The notes under the pieces are model-generated. The model was not told where the DNA came from and did no database searches. It saw only the letters and a program-made list of their open reading frames with translations. 64,000 bases of DNA from GBS-DC sp037442365 (GTDB lineage: Bacteria > Armatimonadota > Fimbriimonadia > Fimbriimonadales > GBS-DC). The stretch covers positions 1 through 64,000 of the forward strand of contig JBBIQK010000008.1 of assembly GCA_037442365.1 (NCBI GenBank), written 5' to 3'. Shown piece by piece: positions 8,976 through 18,098 of the stretch (positions are counted from its first letter, which is position 1; each line of letters opens with the position of its first letter). The position numbers and the translations under genes were made by a program.

Positions 8976-9710
8976 ATGCGATTGCTTGGCGTGACCCTTG
9001 GTACGCTTACGATTGCCGCTGCGTTCGCGCAGGGCAAGATTGTCGTGAACAACGACGAGTGGACGCTCTCCGATACAGGCTATGCGAACGCGCCTGTAGA
9101 CACCGATCGTTTCGTTCGGAATGTCGCCAGCTGGTTCACAGGCGGTAATCCCGGCAACTTCCTTGCGTACACCAACAACTTCGGACTGACTGGTACGCAG
9201 CTTGCCAACACGATGGCAAGCGCAGGGCACACCTGGACTGTCTCAACAGTAGGCGCGCTGAACCTTGCGCTGATGCAGACCTACGACGCCGTTTTTCTGG
9301 GCGGCTACTACACGAACATCGTGGTAAGCGACCTCATCCAGTATGTGCAAAACGGCGGACATGTCTACCTGATGGGAGGCACGGGGGTAAACGGCGCTGT
9401 TTTCGAGGCGGGCTTTTGGAACCCGTTCCTGAACGCCTTCGGGCTTGACTTCGCGCCTTCGTACAACGGTATTTGGGGGAATATCCCTATCAACAGTCCG
9501 CATCCCATCTTTGCGGGCGTCACCCAACTCTACCAGAACAACGGCAACAGCGTTACTGACCTGCAGCCTGCCAACCCCAACAACGAGGTGCTGGTGACCT
9601 TAAACAATGAGGGGCTGTACGCAGTGTATATAGTGCCTGAGCCTGCGTCGTTGCTTGTGCTGGGCGCGGGGCTGGCTGGCGTGATGGGACTGCGTCGCCG
9701 TCGGCAGTAA
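8976..9710 (+). CDS. PEP-CTERM exported protein
   Basis: A 244-residue exported protein. It has a signal peptide (LLGVTLGTLTIAAAFAQG) and a globular domain whose middle (YDAVFLGGYY, then LIQYVQNGGHVYLMGG) resembles a glutamine-amidotransferase/ThuA-like fold. The C-terminus is a textbook PEP-CTERM signal: VPEPAS, a hydrophobic helix, then RRRRQ. PEP-CTERM proteins are sorted by exosortase and are common in Gram-negative bacteria that make exopolysaccharide. AGAGGAGA before the ATG is a good ribosome binding site. The gene is monocistronic and ends in a strong terminator. Confidence 0.85.
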   Translation: MRLLGVTLGTLTIAAAFAQGKIVVNNDEWTLSDTGYANAPVDTDRFVRNVASWFTGGNPGNFLAYTNNFGLTGTQLANTMASAGHTWTVSTVGALNLALMQTYDAVFLGGYYTNIVVSDLIQYVQNGGHVYLMGGTGVNGAVFEAGFWNPFLNAFGLDFAPSYNGIWGNIPINSPHPIFAGVTQLYQNNGNSVTDLQPANPNNEVLVTLNNEGLYAVYIVPEPASLLVLGAGLAGVMGLRRRRQ

Positions 9711-9736
9711 GGAATAATCTGTAGCATTCGCTTTGC

Positions 9737-9765
9737 GGGGCGAACCGCGCGGTTCGCCCCTTTTT
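9737..9765 (+). terminator. Rho-independent terminator
   Basis: A 10-bp perfect stem (GGGGCGAACC / GGTTCGCCCC) with a 4-nt loop is followed directly by TTTTT. It lies 26 nt after the stop of the PEP-CTERM gene. Confidence 0.93.
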
Positions 9766-9895
9766 GCTTCGGAATGTTTTATCAGGGTCAACTGATTTAG
9801 AGTCTCTCAACCAATCGGCGAGTCAGACTTTGCAAGTATCGTGCGCCCACAGCCAGAGCCGCGCACTCGGTAGCCCTTATTCTCGGTCCCTCAGG

Positions 9896-9901
9896 TATAC
9901 T
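9896..9901 (+). promoter_or_regulatory. -10 box TATACT
   Basis: GGTATACT lies 17 nt before the antitoxin ATG at 9919, with a GGGGAG ribosome binding site between. Confidence 0.5.
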
Positions 9902-9918
9902 CTTTCGGGGAGAACGAG

Positions 9919-10158
9919 ATGGCGCGAGTAATCAGGGGCGTTTATCGCGGCGGCGCATTAGAACTGTCGGAACCGCTGCCTGTTGAGGAAGGTGCAGAAC
10001 TCACCGTTGTGATTCCTGCGCTCAGTGAAACATCCGCATTCGAAGACAGCATAAAATCGACCGCTGGCGCCTGGGCAGATTTGCTGGACTGTGAACGCTT
10101 TGAGGAAGATGTGTACTCGAACCGTCTGTCGAACTCATGCATGGGGGTAGAGTTTTGA
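9919..10158 (+). CDS. AF2212/DUF104-type antitoxin
   Basis: A 79-residue protein matching the DUF104 antitoxin family in its first 35 residues: ARVIRGVYRGGALELSEPLP followed by EEGAELTVVIP, the short beta-barrel-like N-terminus of these proteins. The remainder is the variable toxin-binding tail. Such antitoxins pair with PIN-domain RNase toxins, and a PIN gene fragment overlaps its end. The toxin is truncated, so the pair is probably no longer functional. Confidence 0.75.
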   Translation: MARVIRGVYRGGALELSEPLPVEEGAELTVVIPALSETSAFEDSIKSTAGAWADLLDCERFEEDVYSNRLSNSCMGVEF

Positions 10159-10394
10159 CACCCACCTACTTACTGGACACGGGCTGGATAGTGAGACACC
10201 TGCGAGGGGTAGAGGCGTATACAAAAACCCTGATGAGTCTAGGCTCGTCCCAGTTGGCAGTCAGTATTCTTTCAGTGGCAGAACTTTACGAGGGAGTCTT
10301 TCGCGCACGAGACACGCAACTGGCAGAGCAAGCAGTCGGGGCGTGGGCAACAGTACACCTATGCAGATGTGCGCGAGACAATTCCGAAGTCTGA
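10137..10394 (+). pseudogene. Truncated PIN-domain (VapC-like) toxin
   Basis: The first 60 or so residues are a PIN domain start: YLLDTGWIVRHLRG carries the first catalytic Asp and SILSVAELYEGVFRA the conserved Glu. After about residue 65 the family similarity stops, and the frame closes at 85 residues, where a normal VapC has about 130-140. The last two PIN acidic motifs are missing. A different frame from about 10342 stays open to about 10468 and reads RGQQYTYADVRETIPKSEVR, which I do not recognise. It looks like a deletion joining the toxin to another gene's tail. The start could be ATG 10137 or TTG 10155. Confidence 0.65.
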
Positions 10395-10466
10395 AGTGCG
10401 CTGGGTCGGAATTACAGCCCGAAGGTACATAAACAGCAGGAGTCCCGCTATACGCGCTGAAGCGTT

Positions 10467-13307
10467 ATGTCCATGAACTGGCGAGCGCGTTGGATCTGGT
10501 CGCCGGGCGAGGCTGCCCCGCGCAACTTCTACTGGTGCGTGCGCAAGGAGTTTCAGCTCAGTCGCGGTTTCGGCAAAGTCACGGTTGCCCTCAGCGCAGA
10601 CACCCGCTACACCCTCTGGTTCAACGGACGCCTCATCGGGCACGGTCCGATTCGTAGCTTCTACGGACACTGGCATTACGACCTGCACGATGTGACGCAG
10701 TATGCGCATGAGGGGCTGAACGCCGTCGCCGTGCTGGTGCATCATCTGGGGATCGGCACATTTCAGAATGACTTTGTGCGCGGCGGTGCGCGTGGCGGGC
10801 TGATTGCGCAGGTCGAGTGCGACGGCAAAATCGTCGCCGCCTCCGACGCGAGCTGGCTGAATGTGCCCCACCCCGCCTTCGAGCGGGCAACCGCGCGGAT
10901 GTCGTGCCAGCTGGGTTTTGATGAACTCTACGACGCCCGCCGCGCGATGGGCGATTGGACGATGCCCCGCTACGACGATTACGAATGGAACGAGGCGGTG
11001 GAGGTCGGCGAGGCGGGTTGCGCGCCGTGGGGTGAGCTGCGCCCGCGTCCTATCCCCTTCCTGACGCTGGAGCCTGTCCAGCCGAAGGTGGTCGAGCGCG
11101 CCCGTGTGGTCAAGCCGCCGTTCGGCGCATGGGCGTTCGACCTCAAGCCGTACCTCGCGCCCGACGACCTGAGCGCGAACCCGCGCGTGCTGTCGGGCGT
11201 TGTGGCGACCGAAATCCGCGCCGAATCGCCCTGCACCCTGCGGATTGGCGATGTGCATCACGGGCTGCGCCCCGCCGATGTGCGCCTGAACGGGGAACCC
11301 GCGCCGCACGAGGGGGGCATGCACACCCTGCGTCTGCAAGCAGGGGCGCACCTGCTGACCCTCGATGTGTCGCGCTGGTATCACGACTGGTTTCGCTACA
11401 TCGTGGTGGAGGCGCCCGATGATGCGCCCGTGCGCTTCGTGAACCCGCTGATGGATCGAGCGGATCACCCGTGGGTGGCGCTGGGACCGTTCGACGGCGA
11501 CGAGGCGGAGCTACAGCGTGTGCGCGAGGCGCGCACCGTCGCCGAGCTGCGCCACCATCCGAAGGCGCGTAGCTTCGACCCAATGCATACCGCCCGCGCT
11601 CCCATCTTCGCGCTCACCAATCACCACGCCCGACCCCAGCCCGAAACGCCCCGTGTGGAACATACCTACGCCTGTCTCAACGCCATCGACGACGCCACCA
11701 TTGTCTATCCCCCGCAGTCTGGCGATGTCGAGTTGCGACTGGACTGGGGACGCGAGGTGTTCGGCTATGTGGAACTGGAGCTGGAAGCCCCTGCAGGCGT
11801 CGCCATCGACTTCAATGGCTTCGAGTATATCGACCCCGTGCATCGCGATCGCGTGCAGTGGACATGGGGGCTGAACAACACTTTTCGGTACATCACACGG
11901 CGGGGCTGGCAGCGGTTTTTGAGCGTGGTCAAGCGCGGCTTCCGCTACGCGACGCTCACCATCCGCTTCCCAGAAGGCGCGACGGAGCCTGTCCACCTGC
12001 GCAAGGTGAGTTGCTTCCATAGTGTCTACCCCTACGAAGCGCGCGGCGCGTTCGCCTGCTCCGACCCACTCTTGAACCAGATTTACGAGATGGCGCGCGA
12101 GACCGTGCGCCTGTGCAGCGAGGACACTTTTATCGACTGCCCGACCTACGAGCAGACCTTCTGGGTGGGCGACTCCCGCAACGAGGCGCTGTTCGCCTAT
12201 GCAGGCTTCGGCGACTACGCGCTGGCGCGGCGGTGTCTGCTGCTGGCGGGGCAGTCGCTCAAGCAGTCGCCACTGGTGGAAAGCCAGGTACCCAGTGCGT
12301 GGGAGAACATCCTCACCGCGTGGTCGCTCCTGTGGGCAATCGCCTGCTACGAGCATTACCTGTTCACAGGCGACGAGGCGTTCGTGCGCGAGGTGTTCCC
12401 CTCCATCGCCCAGCAGAACCAGACCCTGCACGAGCGGTATCTGAACTCCGATGGGCTGCTGGAGATACGCGCGTGGAACATGCTCGACTGGGCGCCGATG
12501 GACACCCCGGGCGAGGGCGTCGTGAGCCATCAGAACATGTGGCTCGTGCGCGTGTGGGACGACACGGCGAAGCTTGCCGACCTGATGGGCGAGGCGACGC
12601 TGGCGCAAACTTGGCGTCAGTGGGCAAGCGACCTGCGCGCCGCCATCAATGGACGCCTCTGGAACGAGGCGCGACGCGCCTACACCGACTGCCTCAAGCC
12701 CGACGGCGCGCATAGCCCCGTGTTCAGCATCCAGACTCAGGTGGTCGCCCTGCTGTGCAATGTGCCCACGCCCGAACGACGCGCGATTCTGGAGGGCTAC
12801 CTCGCCGCGCCGCCCGACGGCTTCGTGCGCATCGGCAGCCCGTTCATGACCGCCTTCCTGCTGGAGACGCTGCTGCAGCTCGATCGTCGCGAGGAGATTC
12901 TGAACCGTATCCGCGAGGACTGGGGCTTTATGCTGGCGATGGGCGCGGTGGCGTGCTGGGAACAGTTCAAGGGCGAGCGCGTGCCCACGCCGCTTCAGGC
13001 GCACCGCACGGAGTTCTTCACGCGCAGCCACTGCCACGCCTGGAGCGCCGCGCCCGCCTACTTCCTGCCGATCACCGTGCTGGGCGCGAAGCCGCTGGAG
13101 GCGGGCTGGCGACGGTTCGAGCTTAACCCTTCTCTGGGCGATCTGCGCTGGGCACACGGACGGCTGCCCTTGCCCGACGGTGTGCTGGAGTTCGCGCTGG
13201 AACAGTCCGACGCGGACGGCGTTCGCGGGCGGATAACTGTTCCGAGCGGCTACACAGCCATGCTTGGAGGCAAAGCGCTGGGCGCGGGCGTCCACGAAAT
13301 CGGCTGA
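10467..13307 (+). CDS. Alpha-L-rhamnosidase-like glycoside hydrolase (GH78 type)
   Basis: A 946-residue protein with the layout of bacterial alpha-L-rhamnosidases. The N-terminal beta-sandwich region (about 1-200) holds RWIWSPGEAAPRNFYWCVRK and FYGHWHYDLHDVTQYAHEGLN. Further beta domains run to about 500. An (alpha/alpha)6 barrel (about 510-870) has the conserved acid segment DTFIDCPTYEQTFWVGDSRN, and a short C-terminal beta domain follows. Such enzymes remove terminal rhamnose from plant and bacterial glycans. No signal peptide is visible, so it is probably cytoplasmic. The ATG at 10467 is followed by a second ATG at 10473. The gene lies between two broken genes (PIN toxin and Uma2). Confidence 0.88.
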   Translation: MSMNWRARWIWSPGEAAPRNFYWCVRKEFQLSRGFGKVTVALSADTRYTLWFNGRLIGHGPIRSFYGHWHYDLHDVTQYAHEGLNAVAVLVHHLGIGTFQNDFVRGGARGGLIAQVECDGKIVAASDASWLNVPHPAFERATARMSCQLGFDELYDARRAMGDWTMPRYDDYEWNEAVEVGEAGCAPWGELRPRPIPFLTLEPVQPKVVERARVVKPPFGAWAFDLKPYLAPDDLSANPRVLSGVVATEIRAESPCTLRIGDVHHGLRPADVRLNGEPAPHEGGMHTLRLQAGAHLLTLDVSRWYHDWFRYIVVEAPDDAPVRFVNPLMDRADHPWVALGPFDGDEAELQRVREARTVAELRHHPKARSFDPMHTARAPIFALTNHHARPQPETPRVEHTYACLNAIDDATIVYPPQSGDVELRLDWGREVFGYVELELEAPAGVAIDFNGFEYIDPVHRDRVQWTWGLNNTFRYITRRGWQRFLSVVKRGFRYATLTIRFPEGATEPVHLRKVSCFHSVYPYEARGAFACSDPLLNQIYEMARETVRLCSEDTFIDCPTYEQTFWVGDSRNEALFAYAGFGDYALARRCLLLAGQSLKQSPLVESQVPSAWENILTAWSLLWAIACYEHYLFTGDEAFVREVFPSIAQQNQTLHERYLNSDGLLEIRAWNMLDWAPMDTPGEGVVSHQNMWLVRVWDDTAKLADLMGEATLAQTWRQWASDLRAAINGRLWNEARRAYTDCLKPDGAHSPVFSIQTQVVALLCNVPTPERRAILEGYLAAPPDGFVRIGSPFMTAFLLETLLQLDRREEILNRIREDWGFMLAMGAVACWEQFKGERVPTPLQAHRTEFFTRSHCHAWSAAPAYFLPITVLGAKPLEAGWRRFELNPSLGDLRWAHGRLPLPDGVLEFALEQSDADGVRGRITVPSGYTAMLGGKALGAGVHEIG

Positions 13308-13418
13308 TTACTCCGCCGCGTGAACATCCTCGTCCGCCCACTCGAGGAACTCCTCGTAGCTCATGCGCAGGCGGATTTCTGTGTCAGGTCGCAGGGACGC
13401 AGGGCGCGTTTGTGCCAT
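13308..13418 (-). pseudogene. Truncated Uma2-family (DUF820) gene
   Basis: A 36-residue reading frame whose second half, MSYEEFLEWADEDVHAAE, is the typical N-terminus of Uma2/DUF820 PD-(D/E)XK proteins, normally about 190 residues long. It stops directly after this segment, adjoining the rhamnosidase stop codon (13307). The 5' side is intact: GGAGA precedes the ATG, and a -10-like TACAAT with upstream GG lies at 13438-13443. It is most likely a gene cut by a rearrangement whose promoter remains. Confidence 0.65.
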
Positions 13419-13437
13419 AGGTACTGTCTCCAGAGGA

Positions 13438-13443
13438 ATTGTA
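13438..13443 (-). promoter_or_regulatory. -10 box TACAAT
   Basis: GGTACAAT on the minus strand lies 19 nt before the truncated Uma2 ATG at 13418, with a GGAGA ribosome binding site in between. The GG-TA(T/C)AAT form matches other promoters in the window. Confidence 0.45.
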
Positions 13444-13496
13444 CCTCAAATTCAGTTAATGATTCCTTCCGCAACCGCCGATAATATCGCTGAGCC

Positions 13497-15287
13497 ATGA
13501 ACGCGGTCTGGAAGTGGATGCGGGTCGGCGTTTGCCCCATGACGGCAACAGGGCGCATCAGCGGCGGCGTCGTGCCGCTGAACGCGCACCTGTTTGACTA
13601 CTTTGCCTGCTACCGACTGGCGCATGCGGGGTTCCTGATAGACTGGTTGCTGCCAACGGAGTTGCCCGCGCGTCTGCCCCATCTAAGCGTATTGATTACG
13701 GTGGGACGCGGCGCGCTCGGGGACGAGCTGCGCCTGGCGTTGCACCAGTTTGTCGAGAGCGGCGGCGTCTGGATTGCCGTCGGCAGTCCATGCGACACAG
13801 GCGACCTGCTGGGCGTTGCGATTCAGTCCCACCCGAACGGTTTGCCCAAGCAACTGGGCGAAGGTTACGCCTGCGCCCAGTGCGACTGCCCCGCCTTCTG
13901 TCAGGAGTGGGGCATGCTGCATGCGTTCGGCGGGACGATGGTCTCCGCCGGCGAGGGCGTCGAGGTGTGGGCGCGCTGGTTAGACCCGCACGGACGCGAC
14001 ACGGGCGCGCCTGCCGTCACTCATCATCGAATTGGCGCGGGACACGCCGTCTTTTATGCCGTGCATGTGGGCGAGACGATGGCACGGATCCAGATGGGAC
14101 GCCCCGTCGTCGAGCCGCAAGTCCTGCCGCCCGACACGCCGCCCGACGACGAGCCGCGCCCGCACAGCGAGGACGCCACACGGCTCGACTGGACGCTCGA
14201 TCGCGCGCCTTGCGAGGACGGCGTGCTGTGTTTCGCCAAGCCCGTCGCCGACCTCTGGGCAGAGAGCCTGATTCGCACGATTTTGTGGGCGGGAGAGCAG
14301 CGCGGCGAAGTCGTGCCTATGCTCTGGTACTACCCCAACCTTGCGCCCGCCGTCAGCGTGCTGAGCATCAGCTCGGAGTCCGAGTGCGCCGACCACGAGG
14401 CGCCGCTCAACCACCTGCTGACGCTCACGGGCGTGCGCGCTGTGTGGTGCCTCAGTGAAGCGATTCACCATCCCAACTTCTATCGCGACCTCGTCAAGCG
14501 CGAACATGAGATTGGTGTGCGTTTTGTGCCCGATGAGGAACACTTCTGCCGCGCCAGTACGATGCAAGGGCAGGTGGACAGCCTGCGGCGATTTACGGGC
14601 GTGCGCGCGATTACCGCCCTGCAGGTCGCCGATCTGGCATGGCGCGGCTGTACCGACCTGTATCACTACGCCGACAACGCCCAGATACTGAGCGACCTCA
14701 GCCGTGGGGGGTATCATCCTCAGGCGGGCGGCTTCACTTTCGGCACGGCGCACCCCTTCCGCCCCATGAACCCGCATCGCCACGCTGAGCTGTACAAACT
14801 GTTCACACTCCCGCTGACTACCTATCGCGCGATGGAGTGGACAAGCGCAGCGCAGGCGAACTTGCTGTTGGAGCGCGCGGTTGGCGCACACGGCGTCTAT
14901 CATATCACCGTGCGCCCATCCGTGCTGGAAACGCAGGCGCACGCCGACGCGCTGATGCGCCTGCTGGGACGCTCCAGACATCTGGGCGCGGAGTGGCGCA
15001 CGGCACAGGAGGTCGTCAGCTGGCTCACCGCGCGGCAAAACATTCGCTACAAACTCAGCGGCTTGCCCGGCCAGCTGGAGATAGGGTTGCTTTCGATGAC
15101 CACCCTCTACCGATTTGGGCTACTGCTGTTCACGCCGCTGAACGGCTGGGCGAACCTCGGCGGGCAACAGGTGGAGCTGCAACCCGCCGAATACTATGGA
15201 CGCCGCTGCCTGACGCTGGAGACCGACCTCATCGAAAAAACCGTGCGCGAGATACGCCTGTTCGAAATCGCCTCCGAAGCGGCTTAA
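13497..15287 (+). CDS. Unrecognised two-domain protein (amidotransferase-like + deacetylase-like)
   Basis: A 596-residue protein I cannot name. Residues about 20-200 look like a class-I glutamine amidotransferase/ThuA-type fold (LSVLITVGRGALGDELRLAL, FVESGGVWIAVGSPCDTGD). Residues about 280-480 look like a NodB/polysaccharide-deacetylase-type barrel (PAVSVLSISSESECADHEAP, HEIGVRFVPDEEHFC). A beta-rich tail follows. No signal peptide is visible. A start at 13539 (ATG) is also possible. The stop overlaps the convergent M20 gene by 4 nt. Neighbouring rhamnosidase and peptidase genes hint at glycan or cell-wall handling, which is only inference. Confidence 0.65.
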   Translation: MNAVWKWMRVGVCPMTATGRISGGVVPLNAHLFDYFACYRLAHAGFLIDWLLPTELPARLPHLSVLITVGRGALGDELRLALHQFVESGGVWIAVGSPCDTGDLLGVAIQSHPNGLPKQLGEGYACAQCDCPAFCQEWGMLHAFGGTMVSAGEGVEVWARWLDPHGRDTGAPAVTHHRIGAGHAVFYAVHVGETMARIQMGRPVVEPQVLPPDTPPDDEPRPHSEDATRLDWTLDRAPCEDGVLCFAKPVADLWAESLIRTILWAGEQRGEVVPMLWYYPNLAPAVSVLSISSESECADHEAPLNHLLTLTGVRAVWCLSEAIHHPNFYRDLVKREHEIGVRFVPDEEHFCRASTMQGQVDSLRRFTGVRAITALQVADLAWRGCTDLYHYADNAQILSDLSRGGYHPQAGGFTFGTAHPFRPMNPHRHAELYKLFTLPLTTYRAMEWTSAAQANLLLERAVGAHGVYHITVRPSVLETQAHADALMRLLGRSRHLGAEWRTAQEVVSWLTARQNIRYKLSGLPGQLEIGLLSMTTLYRFGLLLFTPLNGWANLGGQQVELQPAEYYGRRCLTLETDLIEKTVREIRLFEIASEAA

Positions 15288-16654
15288 GCCCCCAGATTCG
15301 CCAGCCGCTCGAAGATTCGCGCGTAGCAGCGCACGAGTTTTTTGAGGCTCTCGATGCTAATGCGCTCGTTCGCCTGATGCGCCTCGCCGTCGCCCTCAAA
15401 CGCCGCGCCGATTGCCACAAGGTTGGGCATTGTGCGGGCGTAGGTGCCGCCGCCCATCGTGGCGGGCTGGCTCGCGTGGTCGCCTGTTTCCGCGCGATAG
15501 ACCTCCAGAATCGCCTGCAAAAACGGCGTGTCGGGCGGAATGTAGAGCGGCGCGGTGTGGCGTACCTTGCTCAACTGAAAGCCCGTGCGCTCCAGCGTCG
15601 GCTGCAACCGCTCCTGCAACGCCTCCAGCGACCATGTGACAGGATAGCGGATGTTGAACACGCACCGCACGCGCGCGCCATCGTACTCGAACACGCCGAG
15701 ATTGCACACCAGCGCGCCTGATTGCTCGTCGCTGTGCGCAATCCCCAACGCCGCGCCATCGAAAGACTTCGACCACTCCAGCACGGTGTGCAGCCACTGC
15801 TCGTTGTCGGGCAGGTTCAGCGGTTCGAGAGCTTCCAGCAGACGCGTCACGGCGTTGATTCCGCCTTCGGGGTAGCTCCCGTGCGACGATTTGCCCTTCG
15901 CGACGGCGCGCCAGCCCGCAGGGTCCGATACCCACTCCACACCCTCAACACTGGTCGTGGGCTGCAGCGCGAGGTTCACCAGCGCTTCGGCGCGGTCGGG
16001 AACCATGTTGTGCCGCTCGCCGCCCCGCGCCCACTGCACGCGTACGCCGTCCGACGGCTCAATCGCCTTCTCCAGGTATAGGTTCGCAATTCCCTTCTCG
16101 CCATAGATAAAGGGCCACCCTGCGTCGGGGCTGACGCCCCACACGGGACGCTCAGGCTCCTGCTTCAGGTAGTGCTGCATGCACTCCCAGCGGCTTTCTT
16201 CGTCGCAGCCGATAATGAGGCGCACGCGTCGCTGAAGAGGCGCGCCCAGCTCCTTCAGCGCGCGCAGGGCGTAGATGCTCGCCAGTGTCGCGCCCTTGTT
16301 GTCGGTCGCGCCGCGCGCGTAAATGTAGCCGTCGTGAATCTCCGCGCCGAAGGGCGGATAGCTCCAGTCGTTGCCTGCGGGCACGACATCGATGTGGCTC
16401 AGCGAAGCGACCATCTCTCCGCCGTCGCCCAGCGTCATATCGCACGCATAGCCGTCAAAGTCGCGCGGGTTCAGCCCGAACCGCTTTCCCATCGCCAGCG
16501 AGACATCCAGCGCGTCGCGCACGCCCTTCCCAAAGGGCGCCCCCGGAGAACGCTCCTCGCTGCGCACGCTTTCGGCGCGGAGCAACGCCTGAAAATCGCG
16601 GATCATCTCGTCGGTGTGGTCTTCAATCCACTGAATCAGCGCATCGCGGGTCAT
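15284..16654 (-). CDS. M20 family dipeptidase (PepV/Sapep-like)
   Basis: A 456-residue metallopeptidase of family M20. Zinc ligands and catalytic residues are visible in SLSHIDVVPAGNDWSYPPFG (His-x-Asp), YARGATDNKGATLASIYAL (bridging Asp) and GCDEESRWECMQHYLK (Glu-Glu). The long lid domain and C-terminal GGGTYARTMPN segment place it with the PepV/Sapep dipeptidases, which cut dipeptides in the cytoplasm. The ATG at 16654 is chosen because homology begins with MTRDALIQWIEDH; the longer upstream frame is not protein-like. Confidence 0.9.
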   Translation of the reverse strand: MTRDALIQWIEDHTDEMIRDFQALLRAESVRSEERSPGAPFGKGVRDALDVSLAMGKRFGLNPRDFDGYACDMTLGDGGEMVASLSHIDVVPAGNDWSYPPFGAEIHDGYIYARGATDNKGATLASIYALRALKELGAPLQRRVRLIIGCDEESRWECMQHYLKQEPERPVWGVSPDAGWPFIYGEKGIANLYLEKAIEPSDGVRVQWARGGERHNMVPDRAEALVNLALQPTTSVEGVEWVSDPAGWRAVAKGKSSHGSYPEGGINAVTRLLEALEPLNLPDNEQWLHTVLEWSKSFDGAALGIAHSDEQSGALVCNLGVFEYDGARVRCVFNIRYPVTWSLEALQERLQPTLERTGFQLSKVRHTAPLYIPPDTPFLQAILEVYRAETGDHASQPATMGGGTYARTMPNLVAIGAAFEGDGEAHQANERISIESLKKLVRCYARIFERLANLGA

Positions 16655-16733
16655 GGGCGCGTGATTCGCACGCTTTACGCAAACTCCTGCCGAGTTTCGA
16701 CAGGAGGGCGTCCTCATGCGTCGAACCGACTCC

Positions 16734-16753
16734 TGACACGCGACGCCGTGTCA
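16734..16753. promoter_or_regulatory. Inverted repeat, possible operator
   Basis: TGACAC and GTGTCA are separated by 8 nt in the 112-nt gap between the divergent M20 and DUF418 genes. A second repeat (CTCCTG at 16684, CAGGAG at 16701) lies beside it. Either could be a regulator site; there is no direct support. Confidence 0.3.
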
Positions 16754-16766
16754 AAGGGGGACAACG

Positions 16767-18026
16767 ATGACTGACACGACACAACCGACCCCTGTGGGCG
16801 AGGGGGAGCGCATTCACGCGCTGGATGCGCTGCGCGGGATTGCATTGCTGGGAATCCTGATGGTCAACATGGGTTTTTTCAAGGGGCTCAGCACGCTGGA
16901 TCAGTTCCCGCGCTTGGAGAGCCTGACGCAACCCGCCGACCAGACCGCGTTCCTGCTGATACAGACCCTGTTCACGGGCAAGTTCTACCCGATTTTCGCG
17001 TTTCTGTTCGGGCTGGGCTTCGCGTTGCAGATCGCGCGGCTGCAGGCGCGAGGTGTGAACGCGACGGGCATTATACTTCGTCGCATGCTCGTGCTGCTGG
17101 GCTTCGGGCTGCTGCACGGGCTGTTTATCTGGACGGGCGATGTGTTATTCCTCTACGCGCTGTGCGGGATGCTGTTGCTGCTGTTTGCGCGGCTGAGTTC
17201 TCGCGCTGTGCTGTATTGGATACTGGGGCTGTGGGGGGTGCAAATGTTGTGTTGTCTGAGCTGCAGCGGTCTCACCTTCTGGTGGGCGGCGACGGGCGAC
17301 GCGCAAGCGGCGGGCGGCGACCTCTTCACGCCTTACATTGAGCAGGGACGCAAGGCGTATGCCCAGTCCAGCTACTGGGTCGCGCAACAGTTCCGATTCG
17401 TCGAGTGGCTTGTGATGCTGGTGAACGCGCTCTTTTTCCTGCCGAATGTGCTGCTGATGTTCCTGCTGGGGCTTTACTTCGGCAAACTGGGCGTGTTTGG
17501 GCAGCTGGACGCTTACCGCAGGACGATGGGCTGGCTGGCGATGGCGGGCATTCCTATCGGTATTGCGCTCAACGCGCTGTATGCGACAGGCGTGCTGAAC
17601 GCGTTGCGCAACGAGAACGAATTGCAAGCCTATGGCTGGCTCACGCTGGGGATTATTTTCGGACCTGTGCTGGCGCTGGGCTATATTGGCGCATTCGGCT
17701 GGCTCTGGTCGGCTGTGGTGGGGCTACAACGGCTGCTTGCCCCTGTCGCGGCGGCGGGGCGGATGGCGCTCACCAACTACCTGACGCAGTCGGTGATCTG
17801 CACGCTGCTCTTCTACGGCTACGGACTGGGGCTACACGCGAAGGTTGGAGTTGCCCTTGGCGCAGGGATTGCACTGGCGCTCTGGGGCGTGCAGGTGGTG
17901 GTGAGTATGCTCTGGCTGGCGCGGTACGCCTACGGACCGCTGGAGTGGCTCTGGCGTAGCCTGACATACGGACAGCGAATGCCCCTTCAGCGCACGACAG
18001 GCGTGGAAACCCCGCAAAGTCGCTGA
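16767..18026 (+). CDS. DUF418 (YeiB-like) membrane protein
   Basis: A 419-residue polytopic membrane protein. It starts with the family signature RIHALDALRGIALLGILMVN, contains FYPIFAFLFGLGFALQI and LFIWTGDVLFLYALCG in the first half, and ends with the DUF418 domain (RMALTNYLTQSVICTLLFYG, then YGPLEWLWRSLTYGQ). About ten hydrophobic helices are expected. The family is related to heparan-alpha-glucosaminide-type acyltransferases, but its biochemical role is unknown. It stands divergent from the M20 gene. Confidence 0.88.
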   Translation: MTDTTQPTPVGEGERIHALDALRGIALLGILMVNMGFFKGLSTLDQFPRLESLTQPADQTAFLLIQTLFTGKFYPIFAFLFGLGFALQIARLQARGVNATGIILRRMLVLLGFGLLHGLFIWTGDVLFLYALCGMLLLLFARLSSRAVLYWILGLWGVQMLCCLSCSGLTFWWAATGDAQAAGGDLFTPYIEQGRKAYAQSSYWVAQQFRFVEWLVMLVNALFFLPNVLLMFLLGLYFGKLGVFGQLDAYRRTMGWLAMAGIPIGIALNALYATGVLNALRNENELQAYGWLTLGIIFGPVLALGYIGAFGWLWSAVVGLQRLLAPVAAAGRMALTNYLTQSVICTLLFYGYGLGLHAKVGVALGAGIALALWGVQVVVSMLWLARYAYGPLEWLWRSLTYGQRMPLQRTTGVETPQSR

Positions 18027-18098
18027 CGCCTTCGGCTGTGGATGTGGAAAACTCCCGCTGGGGAGGGTTCCCCAAAACCACACAGAGGGAGGATACTG

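Noticed and set aside
11511..13295. A 594-residue minus-strand open frame inside the rhamnosidase gene
   Set aside because: His/Arg/Gln-rich composition without motifs; antisense shadow of a high-GC gene on the opposite strand.
13361..13558. A 65-residue minus-strand ORF overlapping the truncated Uma2 gene
   Set aside because: It crosses the -10 box and ribosome binding site of the Uma2 fragment and resembles nothing; the Uma2 frame explains the region better.
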